DNA of 64,000 bases, taken from Chitinophaga polysaccharea (GTDB lineage: Bacteria > Bacteroidota > Bacteroidia > Chitinophagales > Chitinophagaceae). The position numbers and the translations under genes were made by a program. The stretch covers positions 930,001 to 994,000 of the forward strand of contig NZ_CABFVU010000001.1 in assembly GCF_902150045.1 (NCBI RefSeq), given 5' to 3'. Below are positions 46,539 to 56,878 of this stretch, in pieces. The notes below the pieces were generated by a model. It was given only the letters and a program-made list of their open reading frames with translations, was not told the origin of the DNA and did not search any database. The first letter of the stretch is position 1. Each line of letters opens with the position of its first letter.

Positions 46539-48728
46539 TCACTTCACCAGGATATTCACAGAGGATGAAATACTGCGGGATGAATTTCCAATATGTAATA
46601 CAAAATCACCTGCTTCTACATTCCAGGACTTCTTTGCCTCATCATAAAATGCCAGATCAGCAACTTTTACCACCAGTTCAACCGTTTTCGTTTCGCCAGG
46701 CTGAAGAAAAACTTTTTCAAAAGCCTTCAATTCTTTTTCAGGGCGAAACACGGAACACTGCGGATCACTTACATACAACTGCACCACTTCTGCACCTTCC
46801 CTGGAACCTGTATTTGTTATCGTGCATTTTGCATGAATAGTTTCATCCTTACCATAACTGGTTTTGTCTGCAGAAAAATTACTGATTGAAAACCCGGTAT
46901 AGGAGAGCCCGTATCCAAATGGAAACTGAGGAACAATCTTCTTTGTATCAAACCAACGATATCCTACTAAAATATCTTCTTCATAATTTACACTAAGATC
47001 TCTTCCCGGGAAATTACCCAATGCGTGCGCAGGCGACTGGTCCAGTGATACAGGCAATGTAAATGGCAACTTACCCGAAGGGCTCACTTTACCACTCAAC
47101 AGGTCAGCCACCGCATTGCCTGCTTCCATCCCGCCAAACCAGGACCATAATATTGCAGGCACCCGTTGAACAATGCCTGATAATTTTACCGGTGATCCGG
47201 CTATAATAACCACCACGGTATTTGGATTAGCCTTTGCTACTTCACGGATCAATACATCCTGCCCATAAGGCAGGTCCATATTCTGCTTATCAGAAGATTC
47301 CGTATCAAAATCATGATTTAATCCTCCAAAAACGATCACCACTTCCGATTCTTTTGCCACTTTAACAGCTTCGTCAATTAATTTCCAATCAACCTTATTA
47401 ACGTTTGTCTGACCGGTACTGCTGCCTTCTTTAAAAGAGGATTGCTTTTCATATCCCTGGGCAAAATTAATCTTCACATCAGCTCCGAATTTTTTCCGGA
47501 TAGCCTCCAGTGGCGTAATTTCGTACAGCGCCTTTATTTCAGAGCTAAGCCCTCCATCGCAATGCCTGCGCGTAGCATTATCGCCGATAATGGCAACCGA
47601 CTTTATTTTTTTGAAATCAACCGGAAGTATATTTCCATTATTCTGTAACAATACTGCTGCTTCAACGGCATCGTTATATGCTGCCTGTTGATGTTGCGGC
47701 GTATTCATTTTTCCCTTTTCCCGTTTTCCTTCATCAAACATTTTTGTCGCCATCATCACCCGCAATATGTTCGCTACCTTTTCATCAATAACCGCAACGG
47801 GAACCTTTCCCTCCTTTACAGCACTGATCAATGGATCGGCAAAGTACCATTCATTGTAGTCTTTCTTATCCGTTCCCATTTCCAGGTCAAGCCCGGTTAA
47901 TGCCGCTTTTACAGTGGAATGTGCTGCTGCCCAGTCGGTCATCAATACCCCTTTAAAACCAAACTCTTTACGAAGGATTTCCCTGTTCAGGTATTCATTT
48001 TCAGAACACCAGTCGCCCCTGAATTTATTGTACGCCGCCATTACCGTGTAGGCGCCGCCTTCCGTTATTGATGCTTTAAATCCCGGCAGGTAAATTTCCC
48101 GCAAGGCGCGCTCACTCATGTGCACATCAACGGAATCTCTATGTGTTTCCTGGTTATTGGCCAGCCAATGTTTCACGCTTGCGGCCACATCTTTCAACTG
48201 CAACGCCCTGATATAGGCAACAGACATTTTTGAAATAAGCAACGGATCCTCGCTCATGTACTCAAAATTCCTTCCACAAAGCGGCGAACGGATAATGTTG
48301 ATGCCCGGTCCCAGTAAGATGTCCTTTTTCCGGTAACGGGCCTCTTCTCCCAATACAATCCCACGCTCATAAGCCAGCTTAGGATTCCAGGTAGCCGCCA
48401 GTGCAGTTCCCGGCGGAAAGCAGGTAGCGGAGTCGTTGGTCCACCCGGCATAAGCCCAGTCGTTCCGGTTTATTTCCGCACGCACCCCATGCGGGCCATC
48501 GCTCAATGCCCACTCCGGTATACCCAATCTCTCTACTCCTGATACATAAAACTTTGAATTTCCATGCAGCAGGCTAACCTTTTCTGCCAGGGTCATCCTG
48601 CGTACCAGGGAACGGATCTTTTCTTCCCACTTACTGTCATTTACCGGCAACTGTGCGCTGGCCATACCTCCTATCAACAGGCCGGTAAGCGCCAGCACCA
48701 GTTGCCTTACTATTCTTTTCATTTCCAT
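46539..48728 (-). CDS. GH3 beta-glucosidase-type hydrolase
   Basis: 729 residues with a signal peptide (1-26). N-terminal TIM barrel with nucleophile Asp265 in GVLMTDWAAAHS and substrate-binding VKHWLANNQETHR; (alpha/beta)6 sandwich with GLNHDFDTESSDK, where the acid/base is expected; and a C-terminal Fn3-like domain (from about 640, EVVQLYVSD). It should release glucose or xylose from the reducing-end-trimmed oligosaccharides made by GH5 and GH31 enzymes. The start could also be M3. It is transcribed directly after the GH5 gene. Confidence 0.93.
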   Translation of the reverse strand: MEMKRIVRQLVLALTGLLIGGMASAQLPVNDSKWEEKIRSLVRRMTLAEKVSLLHGNSKFYVSGVERLGIPEWALSDGPHGVRAEINRNDWAYAGWTNDSATCFPPGTALAATWNPKLAYERGIVLGEEARYRKKDILLGPGINIIRSPLCGRNFEYMSEDPLLISKMSVAYIRALQLKDVAASVKHWLANNQETHRDSVDVHMSERALREIYLPGFKASITEGGAYTVMAAYNKFRGDWCSENEYLNREILRKEFGFKGVLMTDWAAAHSTVKAALTGLDLEMGTDKKDYNEWYFADPLISAVKEGKVPVAVIDEKVANILRVMMATKMFDEGKREKGKMNTPQHQQAAYNDAVEAAVLLQNNGNILPVDFKKIKSVAIIGDNATRRHCDGGLSSEIKALYEITPLEAIRKKFGADVKINFAQGYEKQSSFKEGSSTGQTNVNKVDWKLIDEAVKVAKESEVVIVFGGLNHDFDTESSDKQNMDLPYGQDVLIREVAKANPNTVVVIIAGSPVKLSGIVQRVPAILWSWFGGMEAGNAVADLLSGKVSPSGKLPFTLPVSLDQSPAHALGNFPGRDLSVNYEEDILVGYRWFDTKKIVPQFPFGYGLSYTGFSISNFSADKTSYGKDETIHAKCTITNTGSREGAEVVQLYVSDPQCSVFRPEKELKAFEKVFLQPGETKTVELVVKVADLAFYDEAKKSWNVEAGDFVLHIGNSSRSISSSVNILVK

Positions 48729-48786
48729 CAGGTTTCAAATTCTTTTATTACGCTTAAACCGCTCTTTAACAGGAAGAATTGTAAAG

Positions 48787-50247
48787 TTAGTTACCACCTG
48801 CCCTGAGTGCATTCATAGTGCGTTGATCAAGCACTGTATTATTACGCCTGTCCAGCGCGCCACCGGTGTCCCAGTAAAAGGGCTTCATACCATTGGCAAT
48901 TGCCTGCCTGGTCACGTACGTCAGCCAATAATCAACGGCATCATTGTGAGTGGCCAGATCCTTGGGCACGTACCTGCTGTTTCCGCGCCGATAAGTACCG
49001 TATTCACCTAATATAACAGGGATCTGTTTACCGGTGAATTTCGTTTTCATAAGACTCATAGATTTATCCACCTCGCTTTCCTCACCCCAGGTAGCATTTC
49101 GTTCCGGCTCAATGGTAGAATGATGGCCGGCTCCCCAGTAGTAGAACATTTTGCCCCAGGATGCATCGCCGTCCATCAGTATACAGAACTGGGGAGGAGA
49201 GTAATAGTGTACCTCCACCATCATACGGTCTTTCACTTTATCCGCAGGAAGTGTATTCATCCAGTCATTACTTTTTTCAATATTCGTTGATGGGCCCTGC
49301 ACCACCAGTACCCGGTAACTATTACGGCCGCCGGTGGAGCGGACTGCATTAACGAAGGTTTGATGATAGCTGGCCAGCACGTCCATCTGTTCCTGGGTTT
49401 CCACTGCGGGTTCGTTGGCGCTGCCAAACATCAGGTGCTCATCAAAATCACGCATTTTGGTGGCAATCTGTTCCCAGAATGCTTTTTGTTTCGCGTTGAC
49501 AGAATCCTGCTTTGCTTTGCTGATATTGTTCTCCAGCCAGCCGCCGTCCCAGTGGATATTGAGCAGAACATACATGTCGTTATTCACGCAATACTGCACT
49601 ACCTGTTTTACGCGGTTTAGCCAGTCGTCCTGGATCTTGGCAGTAGCTTTGTCTGAATACTGGTTCCATGCGCAAGGCAGGCGGATGGCATTAAATCCCT
49701 GCTGTTTTACGGCCTGGATATAGCTTTCACTGATCAGGGGATTTCCCCAGGCAGTTTCTCCACCAATAGCTTCCAAAGTATTTCCGATATTCCAGCCCAG
49801 TTTGAATTTTGCCGCCAGCTGCACGGCATTGCTTCCCATACCGCTTGCATCTGCCGGCGCCGGTGATATATTGTAGCCCGGGTATAAACTGCCCGACTGT
49901 TGTATATTAATCCTGCGTACCTGGCTGCTTCCGGCGTTGATCATCAACACCGCCGACCGGCTTGCGCCGGTGTTATTAGGTACGGTGGTTACCCTGACAG
50001 CTGCCTTTCCACTATTACCACTTGTCTGGCTTACCTGCAGCCAGGCGGCAGCCGGATTGCTGACGCTCCAGTTTACATTACTCGCAATAGAAACGTCCGT
50101 AGCGCCTCCCTCGGGCTGGAAAATAATTTCTGATAAAGAAACTGACAACTCTGGTGTAACAGTGCTCTTCTTACTACAACACACAGCCGTCATGGCAAAA
50201 AGGAGAAGGCCTATAATTACATACCTTCTGCTGATTCTCACATTCAT
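48787..50247 (-). CDS. BACON-GH5 endo-glucanase lipoprotein (xyloglucanase-like)
   Basis: 486 residues. The hydrophobic leader ends in AVCCSKK, a probable lipoprotein cleavage site (Cys23/24). A BACON domain follows (about 34-118, SEIIFQPEGGATDVSIASN), then a GH5 barrel with KLGWNIGNTLEA, acid/base Glu279 in MFGSANEP and nucleophile Glu415 in VILGEYGTY. BACON plus GH5 (subfamily 4-like) is the architecture of the surface xyloglucanase of Bacteroides ovatus. It is probably the outer-surface endo-enzyme of this locus. Subfamily assignment is from motif memory. Confidence 0.92.
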   Translation of the reverse strand: MNVRISRRYVIIGLLLFAMTAVCCSKKSTVTPELSVSLSEIIFQPEGGATDVSIASNVNWSVSNPAAAWLQVSQTSGNSGKAAVRVTTVPNNTGASRSAVLMINAGSSQVRRINIQQSGSLYPGYNISPAPADASGMGSNAVQLAAKFKLGWNIGNTLEAIGGETAWGNPLISESYIQAVKQQGFNAIRLPCAWNQYSDKATAKIQDDWLNRVKQVVQYCVNNDMYVLLNIHWDGGWLENNISKAKQDSVNAKQKAFWEQIATKMRDFDEHLMFGSANEPAVETQEQMDVLASYHQTFVNAVRSTGGRNSYRVLVVQGPSTNIEKSNDWMNTLPADKVKDRMMVEVHYYSPPQFCILMDGDASWGKMFYYWGAGHHSTIEPERNATWGEESEVDKSMSLMKTKFTGKQIPVILGEYGTYRRGNSRYVPKDLATHNDAVDYWLTYVTRQAIANGMKPFYWDTGGALDRRNNTVLDQRTMNALRAGGN

Positions 50248-50272
50248 ATAATCGGGTTAAAAGTTATTGATG

Positions 50273-51490
50273 CTACTTAATTTTCACCACCCTGATATTA
50301 TCAACAGCGGCCTGTAAACCGGAAGCTGAAGGAGAGCCGGAAAAGTTTTTGGTCTGGATATTTACAGCACCGGTGGCAGTGGCTCCCAATAAAGTGGTCA
50401 GGTCTGCAGCTGCCGTGCCTTTACCATCATTGGTTCTGAACAGCGATAAAGGAATCGTTACAGTACGCCAGCCTTTTGTAGTAAAAGGAGTAACAGTACC
50501 ATTAGTGCCTTGCCAGGGTTCGTACCGGGCCAGGTAATCAAATGCGTAACCTTTTACTACATAAATAGAAGTACCGCTCCATGCAGCCGGAACATTGATC
50601 TCAAACTTCAAAGCATAATCATCAATGGAAACGCCTAAACTATCAGTAGGGATCCACTGAACATCATTGGTGTTTATGCTCCGTCCTCCATTCCACCAGT
50701 TACCATCACCTGCCGGCAATACGTCGTTTTTCAACACTGCATAGTAGCCCCTGTTTCCCGGGAAAGCGACGCTGCTGTTATCGGTGTTGGTGCCCCAGCT
50801 AAAGGTGTTGATATCATCAAAATTGCAGAGCACACCTGTTTTGTCGTCATTCACATTATAAGGAGTGGTAGCAATCCCGGATTTGGTGTTGACCACCACC
50901 GGCCCGCTTTGGGTAAGCGCAGGCAGTACAAATCCGACAGAGGTACCATCAGTAGCTTCCGAAAAATGGGTGATCGCTGTACCGGCAAAGGAAAGTTCAC
51001 TTATAAAAAATAAATTCAGCCCGGAGATGTACACGGAATCACCTTCTTTGGCATTTTCATTGGAAACAGCGGTGATGGACGGCGGTGGCGCAGCAATGCT
51101 GAATGTAAAAGTAGTGGCCCCCTGCCGGGTAACATAGCGAATGGTGTTAAGGCTTTCCGCAGGTACCGATGGAAATGGTATCACAGCAGGTACCTGCACT
51201 GTAGCGCTGGTATCGGAAAACAATACGCTGTTGATGGAAGCCGGTACGCCATTAAAGGATATCTGCACTGCATCCTTTAAATTGTGCCCTATCAACACTA
51301 CCCGCTGGCCGGTAATGATAGTGCTGACAAGGGTGTCTGCAGGAGACGCTGCGTAATTTCTAACGCTTGTTATCTCCGGGGCTCCTGTTGTTACATCCTT
51401 CTTACAGGCAGATTGTATACAGGTAAAAATCATCGCGAGCACAAAAAGCGGCCAGCCTCTATATATTTGGTGGAATGTTACTTTATTCAC
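50273..51490 (-). CDS. Surface glycan-binding lipoprotein (SGBP-B type)
   Basis: 405 residues. Lipoprotein signal ending QSACKKD (Cys29). Two IPT/TIG-like Ig domains (about 36-135 and 137-215) serve as spacers, and a C-terminal beta-sandwich (about 220-405) is rich in surface Trp and Tyr (NWWNGGRSINTND, YLARYEPWQG). This is the layout of SGBP-B proteins next to SusCD, where the C-terminal domain holds the glycan. It sits between SusD (22 bp) and GH5 (25 bp). The substrate is inferred from the locus only. Confidence 0.85.
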   Translation of the reverse strand: MNKVTFHQIYRGWPLFVLAMIFTCIQSACKKDVTTGAPEITSVRNYAASPADTLVSTIITGQRVVLIGHNLKDAVQISFNGVPASINSVLFSDTSATVQVPAVIPFPSVPAESLNTIRYVTRQGATTFTFSIAAPPPSITAVSNENAKEGDSVYISGLNLFFISELSFAGTAITHFSEATDGTSVGFVLPALTQSGPVVVNTKSGIATTPYNVNDDKTGVLCNFDDINTFSWGTNTDNSSVAFPGNRGYYAVLKNDVLPAGDGNWWNGGRSINTNDVQWIPTDSLGVSIDDYALKFEINVPAAWSGTSIYVVKGYAFDYLARYEPWQGTNGTVTPFTTKGWRTVTIPLSLFRTNDGKGTAAADLTTLLGATATGAVNIQTKNFSGSPSASGLQAAVDNIRVVKIK

Positions 51491-51512
51491 GGTATAATAG
51501 TTTTAGTTTTTT

Positions 51513-53084
51513 TTAATAATATGATACCGGGGGTTCCTGCAGTTTTGGATTAGCAGTCACCTCAGAAGAAGGTATTGGGAAAGTAAAGCTCTGGATAGTG
51601 GGAGGAGTGATCACCCCGTATGGACTGGCAGGTGTTAAAACACCGTCTGTCAACGTAAAGGTCACACGCGCTTCGCCTTTTAATTTATTGATTGCTTTTG
51701 TGGGATTATAATAAGATAACCTCACCAGGTCAGTCCAATACTGGCCTTCTGCTGCCAGCTCAATTCTTCTTTCAAGCAGCACGCTATCGGCATCTATTTT
51801 AGGAGCCGGGAGCATTCCTGCCCTCGTGCGAACTTTATTAAAATATAAAAGGGCATCAGCATCGCTTGTGGAACCATTGTTACCCAGTATGGCCTCCGCA
51901 TACAGAAGATAAACATCCGCCAGTCTTAGTAACGCATTGTGCTCCGTGGAAGAGGTTTGAGTCATGGTGGGAGCGCTGTTATCCTTGTTGGTACCGATAA
52001 TATGTTTTTTCAGCGCGCATGAGCCGGTATATTTAAATCCACCGCCGGCGGCATTCAGTTCAGGATAATAGTCGCCGTTGATCATAAACGTAGCTTTACG
52101 CCTTATTGAATCTCTTGTAGCGTATAACTTGTACATATCCACTGTTGGCCCTATGCCAAACCAGCCGGCCGAGCCATTGGCAGATATTTCGGGGCTCGTG
52201 GAGTAGATCTGCAGCATATTGCCTTCCAGCCAGGCGCCGCCCGGAGCCCATTGCAATGCAAACAGCGACTCAGGATTATCATTAAACTGGGTTTTAAAAA
52301 TATCTGCATAATTATCTACCAACGCCAGCCCGCTGTTCTTACACACATTTCCTGCATATTTTGCAGCGCTATCAAGGAATTGTTGGTTCCTGGTGCCCTG
52401 CTGGTTCAACCCCGCGGCTGTCAAATAAACCTTTGCCAGCATACCCTGTGCGGACCAGGTAGTTACTCTTCCTCTAACGTCTGCAGCGGGAAGATGATTG
52501 GCTGCAAATGTCAGGTCATTGATCGCAAATTTATATACGTCTTCCGTTTTTATACGGTTAACCAGGGGAGTGATAATCAACTTGCTGTTATCTTCAATCA
52601 CAGGAACAGCGCCCCAATGCACTGCGAGGTTATAATAGGCAAACCCGCGTATGAACCGGGCTTCAGCAATTGCAGCATTCTTGTCCTTATCGGGAATTGT
52701 ATCAGGCGCTTTTTGCTGGATGGCAATAATGGTAACATTACAATGCGCGATAACTTTATACATCGACTTCCAGTTGGCGATCATAATCCCATTCATACCG
52801 GTAACGGTAAAAGTATTCAATTGTACCGCATCTCCCCAGTAACCTACCGCCATATTTCCACTCAGCACATCTCCAACAGGCAAATAGCAGTTATAGTTCC
52901 AGTCGGCCCAGGGGCTGCCGGCATACAGCGCTGCCGTTGCCAGCCTCAGATCATTAGTGCTTTTATAAAAATTATCGGCACTTATTTGTGACAATGGCGG
53001 ACGGTCCAAAAAACTTTTGGAGCATCCTGTCATTGCTATTATTATAAACAGGAACACAATTATTTTATCCAATATTGATCTCAT
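51513..53084 (-). CDS. SusD-family glycan-binding lipoprotein (pair 1)
   Basis: 523 residues. Lipobox MTGC with Cys21, then the RagB/SusD fold: SFLDRPPLSQISADNFYKS, TPR helices with ARFIRGFAYYNLAVHWGAVP, TWSAQGMLAKVYL, and the C-terminal LLRLADVYLLYAEAILG and ERRIELAAEGQYWTDLVRL. It forms the lid of the SusCD transporter on the outer membrane and captures oligosaccharides. It lies 27 bp after its SusC. Confidence 0.95.
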   Translation of the reverse strand: MRSILDKIIVFLFIIIAMTGCSKSFLDRPPLSQISADNFYKSTNDLRLATAALYAGSPWADWNYNCYLPVGDVLSGNMAVGYWGDAVQLNTFTVTGMNGIMIANWKSMYKVIAHCNVTIIAIQQKAPDTIPDKDKNAAIAEARFIRGFAYYNLAVHWGAVPVIEDNSKLIITPLVNRIKTEDVYKFAINDLTFAANHLPAADVRGRVTTWSAQGMLAKVYLTAAGLNQQGTRNQQFLDSAAKYAGNVCKNSGLALVDNYADIFKTQFNDNPESLFALQWAPGGAWLEGNMLQIYSTSPEISANGSAGWFGIGPTVDMYKLYATRDSIRRKATFMINGDYYPELNAAGGGFKYTGSCALKKHIIGTNKDNSAPTMTQTSSTEHNALLRLADVYLLYAEAILGNNGSTSDADALLYFNKVRTRAGMLPAPKIDADSVLLERRIELAAEGQYWTDLVRLSYYNPTKAINKLKGEARVTFTLTDGVLTPASPYGVITPPTIQSFTFPIPSSEVTANPKLQEPPVSYY

Positions 53085-53111
53085 AACTATTGATATTAAC
53101 AGATGAATATT

Positions 53112-56100
53112 TTATTTATTCAATTTAATGCTGGCTCCAACGGTAAACACACGGGGCTGCGGATAATAGCCGCCATCCACACCGGCGCTCAGCGGATCCC
53201 ATGATCCGATCTCAGGATCCATTCCCTTGTAGTTGGTAATGATGAAAGCATTTGAAACATTGACATAAACTCTCAGGTACTTAATACTGGCCTTTGAAAT
53301 CAGGCTTTCGGGAAGCGTATATCCTAAAGAAATATTCTTACATCTTAAAAAAGATCCATTTTCCACGAACTTATCAGAGTTCCGGTTATTATCATTGGTA
53401 TTATCATTTCTTATTCCCACAATCCTGGTTTCCGGGTTGGTCACCTTTATATTATTAATATCAGTAGCGCTTCCGTTCGGATCAATTAATGTAAGTTTCG
53501 CATAGTCCATTAATGACCTGAGATATCCATAACTGGTACCAGGATATTCACCATTTATACGAAGCTGGTTATATACTTTATTGCCAACGTTGGCGGCAAA
53601 AAATATATTCAGGTCAAAATTTTTATACGAGAAGGTATTGTTGAAACCAAGCTGGTATTTAGGTATGGGGGAACCCAAAAACGTTTGATCATGTTCATCA
53701 ATTACGCCGTCGCCATTAAAATCCTTGAATTTCAGATCCCCGTACCAGATGCTTCCACCGGCAGCCCCTACAGGTAAAGGCACGCCATTTTTAGTTGGCA
53801 AAGCGTGTGTCTTGAAGTCCTCTGGTGTCGCAAATACTCCTCCATCGATCACATACCCGTAAAATTCTCCAATAGACCTGCCCACAACGGTTTTGCTATA
53901 TTGCCTGTCCAGCGAAGCGCCATCAGTATTAAGCTTCAATACTTCATTGATATTGCGCGAAACTGTTACATCAGTTTTCCAGGTGAAATTTTTCCCTTTA
54001 ATATTGGTAGAACTGATCCTAAAATCAAAGCCCTTGTTGTTAACTGTGCCCACATTCACGTAAGGCGCATCCAGTGCACCCGGCGCGTAGCCAATAGACG
54101 TACCGGAATACAGGGGTAAAGGGATCTGCAGCACCAGTCCATCCGTTTTACGATTATAGAAATCCACAGAGAAATTTATTCTCCAGTTAAAGAGCGTACC
54201 GTCCAGTCCTATATTCGCATACTTTGTTTTTTCCCATTGTACATATGGATTACCCACATTCTGGGTGAGCTGTGCGATACCTGTTAGCCCGGTAGCTACG
54301 GTAGCCAGCGTTGATGTATAGGCGTAATCCCGGATATTCTGGTTATTTGTTAAACCATAGCCCAGCCGCAGCTTTAACTCATTCAGTGCCTTAACCTGCT
54401 TCAGGAGCTCTTCATTATTTAATTTCCAGGCAAAGGCGCCTGAGTAGGTAGTTACCCAGCGGTTCTCAGGAGCAAACTTAGAGGAGCCATCTGCCCTGAC
54501 ATTGGCGGTGAACAGGTATTTATCATTGAGGCCAAAGTTTAAGCGGCCAAAGTATGATTCCTGGGCATTTTGTCCTTTACTGCCGGCGTTGGTGGCGGTG
54601 GTTGGATCCCCGCTGCTGATCACCTGTACATTATTGGAAGGGAAATTAGTTCTGCCTGCAGAAGAATTTTCATTGGTTCCCAATTGTGCTTCGTGGCCCA
54701 GCAACACATTTACATTGTACTTGTTTTTAAACAAATGCGCATAGGTCAGGAAATTCCTTATGGTACTATACAGGTTTTGGGAAAAATTATAAGATGCGCT
54801 GTTGGTAGTGTTTTTTACCAGCCCAAAGGTATAGGAGGGATTAAACCGGTCTTCTGTAGCCATCGAAAAACTTCCTGTTAGCTCGTTCCGAAGGGTCAGG
54901 TCTTTGGTAAATGCAATTTCAGCATATAAATTTCCAAAAAGCTGGTTCCTCTTTACCTCATCTTTATTAATAAGGGCGATGGCATAGGGATTTACAGTGC
55001 TATTCACCCATCCATTCGGATTATAGGCGCCACCCCAGCTGCCATCTTCATTTTTCACCGCTATATCCGGTGTCTGACTTAATGCCGTATTAATTACGTT
55101 GGAACTGGTAGAATTCACACTTTCTTTTATGTTAACCAATTGCAGGCTGGTACCGATCTTTAACCAATTGGTCGTTTTATTGTCAAGATTCAGTCTTAAT
55201 GACATCCTGCGAAAGTTGGAGCCGAGGGCTATACCTTCCTGGTTGAAATAGGAACCCGACAGCAGGTATTGGGTTCTGACATCTCCCCCGCTGATAGTGA
55301 GCGTGTGACTGGACATCGGGGCATTTCTGAAAAGCTCTTTCTGCCAGTCGGTGCCATCACCAAGGTACTTGGGATTCGCGAATTCCGGGCGGGTATCAAA
55401 TCCCCATCCCAATCCGGTGTTCCTGTCGTTTATAAAAGAGGCATATTCTCTCAGGTTCATCAGGGGCAATTTTTTAGGTATCTGCTGGTAGCCGGTGTAC
55501 ATGTCGTAAGTAATGCTGGGCGGAGCGATCTGACCCCGCTTGGTGGTTATCACTATTACGCCGTTGGTGGCCTGGGAACCATAAATGGCCGTTGCAGAAG
55601 CATCTTTCAATACGTCAACGGATTCAATTTCAGACGGGTTGATCCCTGCCAGTGGATTCACACCGGCGCCCAATGTGGCAGTACCGCCAATAATAATCCC
55701 GTCGATAACGTACATAGGCGAGCCGCCTCCAAAAGAAGACAGGCCGCGGATCTGTACAGACACCGCTCCGCCGGGCTGACCAGATATTTGCTGGGCTACC
55801 AGCCCGGGAACTTTTCCCTGCAGGGCCTGGTCAAAGGTCACCGGTTGCGTTTTACGGAGTTCATCACCGGAAACAGAAGAGATAGCGCCAGTTACATCAG
55901 GGCGTCTTACCTTACCATAGCCAATCACCACCACATCTCCCAGCTGCGAAATATTTTCCGTCAGCGCTATTTCGATAGGGGTGGCTTTGTTTATCACTAC
56001 TTCTTTTTTCTGATAGCCTATTATGGTAATTACCAGGGTGTTCCCCAGAGAAGCATCAATGGTAAATTTGCCCGCTTCGTCGGTAATAACAAAGCGATTG

Positions 56101-56270
56101 GTGTTTTTTAAGGTAACGGTTGCCCCGGGGATGGCAGAAGAATTGCTTTTATTGATGACCCTACCGGCTATTTTTATTGTTTGTGCAGAAAGGCTTGCGC
56201 TGGAAAGGAACCCCAAAAGGATACCCAATAGCGGCAGTATTCGCGAGCGAATCATTTTGGTTGACTTCAT
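53112..56270 (-). CDS. SusC-family TonB-dependent transporter (pair 1)
   Basis: 1052 residues. Signal peptide to about LSAQT, a carboxypeptidase-regulatory-like domain (about 30-110, GRVINKSNSSAIPGATVTLK), a TonB-box-like DVVVIGYG, the plug with VQIRGLSSFGGGSPMYVIDG and SVDVLKDASATAIYGSQATN, and a 22-strand barrel ending in an aromatic-poor LNK. It imports oligosaccharides across the outer membrane with the SusD lid and TonB energy. It starts a new segment after a terminator and a 608-bp gap. Confidence 0.96.
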   Translation of the reverse strand: MKSTKMIRSRILPLLGILLGFLSSASLSAQTIKIAGRVINKSNSSAIPGATVTLKNTNRFVITDEAGKFTIDASLGNTLVITIIGYQKKEVVINKATPIEIALTENISQLGDVVVIGYGKVRRPDVTGAISSVSGDELRKTQPVTFDQALQGKVPGLVAQQISGQPGGAVSVQIRGLSSFGGGSPMYVIDGIIIGGTATLGAGVNPLAGINPSEIESVDVLKDASATAIYGSQATNGVIVITTKRGQIAPPSITYDMYTGYQQIPKKLPLMNLREYASFINDRNTGLGWGFDTRPEFANPKYLGDGTDWQKELFRNAPMSSHTLTISGGDVRTQYLLSGSYFNQEGIALGSNFRRMSLRLNLDNKTTNWLKIGTSLQLVNIKESVNSTSSNVINTALSQTPDIAVKNEDGSWGGAYNPNGWVNSTVNPYAIALINKDEVKRNQLFGNLYAEIAFTKDLTLRNELTGSFSMATEDRFNPSYTFGLVKNTTNSASYNFSQNLYSTIRNFLTYAHLFKNKYNVNVLLGHEAQLGTNENSSAGRTNFPSNNVQVISSGDPTTATNAGSKGQNAQESYFGRLNFGLNDKYLFTANVRADGSSKFAPENRWVTTYSGAFAWKLNNEELLKQVKALNELKLRLGYGLTNNQNIRDYAYTSTLATVATGLTGIAQLTQNVGNPYVQWEKTKYANIGLDGTLFNWRINFSVDFYNRKTDGLVLQIPLPLYSGTSIGYAPGALDAPYVNVGTVNNKGFDFRISSTNIKGKNFTWKTDVTVSRNINEVLKLNTDGASLDRQYSKTVVGRSIGEFYGYVIDGGVFATPEDFKTHALPTKNGVPLPVGAAGGSIWYGDLKFKDFNGDGVIDEHDQTFLGSPIPKYQLGFNNTFSYKNFDLNIFFAANVGNKVYNQLRINGEYPGTSYGYLRSLMDYAKLTLIDPNGSATDINNIKVTNPETRIVGIRNDNTNDNNRNSDKFVENGSFLRCKNISLGYTLPESLISKASIKYLRVYVNVSNAFIITNYKGMDPEIGSWDPLSAGVDGGYYPQPRVFTVGASIKLNK

Positions 56271-56878
56271 TTGATAATTTTTTACTTGTGTGGATGATTA
56301 TCCCCGATAGGCGGAGATGACATTTCATTAGGCCAGTACATTCATAACGGGAGCCAGGCTATTAAAGCGGCAATTCTTTCAAGAGCTGGTCTTATTCTCC
56401 ATTTATTAAATATGACCTGATAACTATAAAATGTACTTTTGAGGTGAGTGAAATGGTAAAGACATCATAACGGTAAAAGGACGGCCGTGTTCTATCCTAT
56501 GGACAGAATGGCCTGCCAACTTCCTAAAATGGGTATAGGCTGGCATGTGAAGTGGTTGTAATTGTAGTTTCATATACGTGGATTAAATGTTGTAAAGCTA
56601 TAGTTATAGCAGCTCATTCATGGGGCCTGGTTGATTCAACTAGGGGCGCCAAATGTTACAAATAGCCTGTCATTCTTCAGATACCCTGATCGCTGCCTGT
56701 ATAGAGATTATCGTTTTCCCGGTTACGCGTTATAGAAATAACGCCCGGTTATTAAAAATCAGGAAAGCCGGAAGCGTCATGTTTGCATTCATCCAACATC
56801 GGCAATTTCTCCCAAACCGGCTTTCCTGATCTATATTATATTATTAGAATGGAGGATTTTAAGGGAAACAGGGGGATC
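56271..56878. other. Gap between the two SusCD pairs
   Basis: 608 bp. The right end holds the SusD terminator (56758-56830) and a second small hairpin GCGTTAT / ATAACGC with an AGAA loop (56727-56733 with 56738-56744). The rest should contain the promoter of the left SusC transcript, but I find no full TTTG / TAnnTTTG match. No ORF or RNA gene is seen. Confidence 0.5.
56758..56830 (-). terminator. Terminator after SusD of pair 2
   Basis: ATCAGGAAAGCCGG (56758-56771) pairs perfectly over 14 bp with CCGGCTTTCCTGAT (56817-56830). The 45-base loop contains a smaller ATGTT / AACAT stem. On the minus strand the stem is followed by TTTTTAATAA. It ends the GH31-SusC-SusD transcript. Confidence 0.8.
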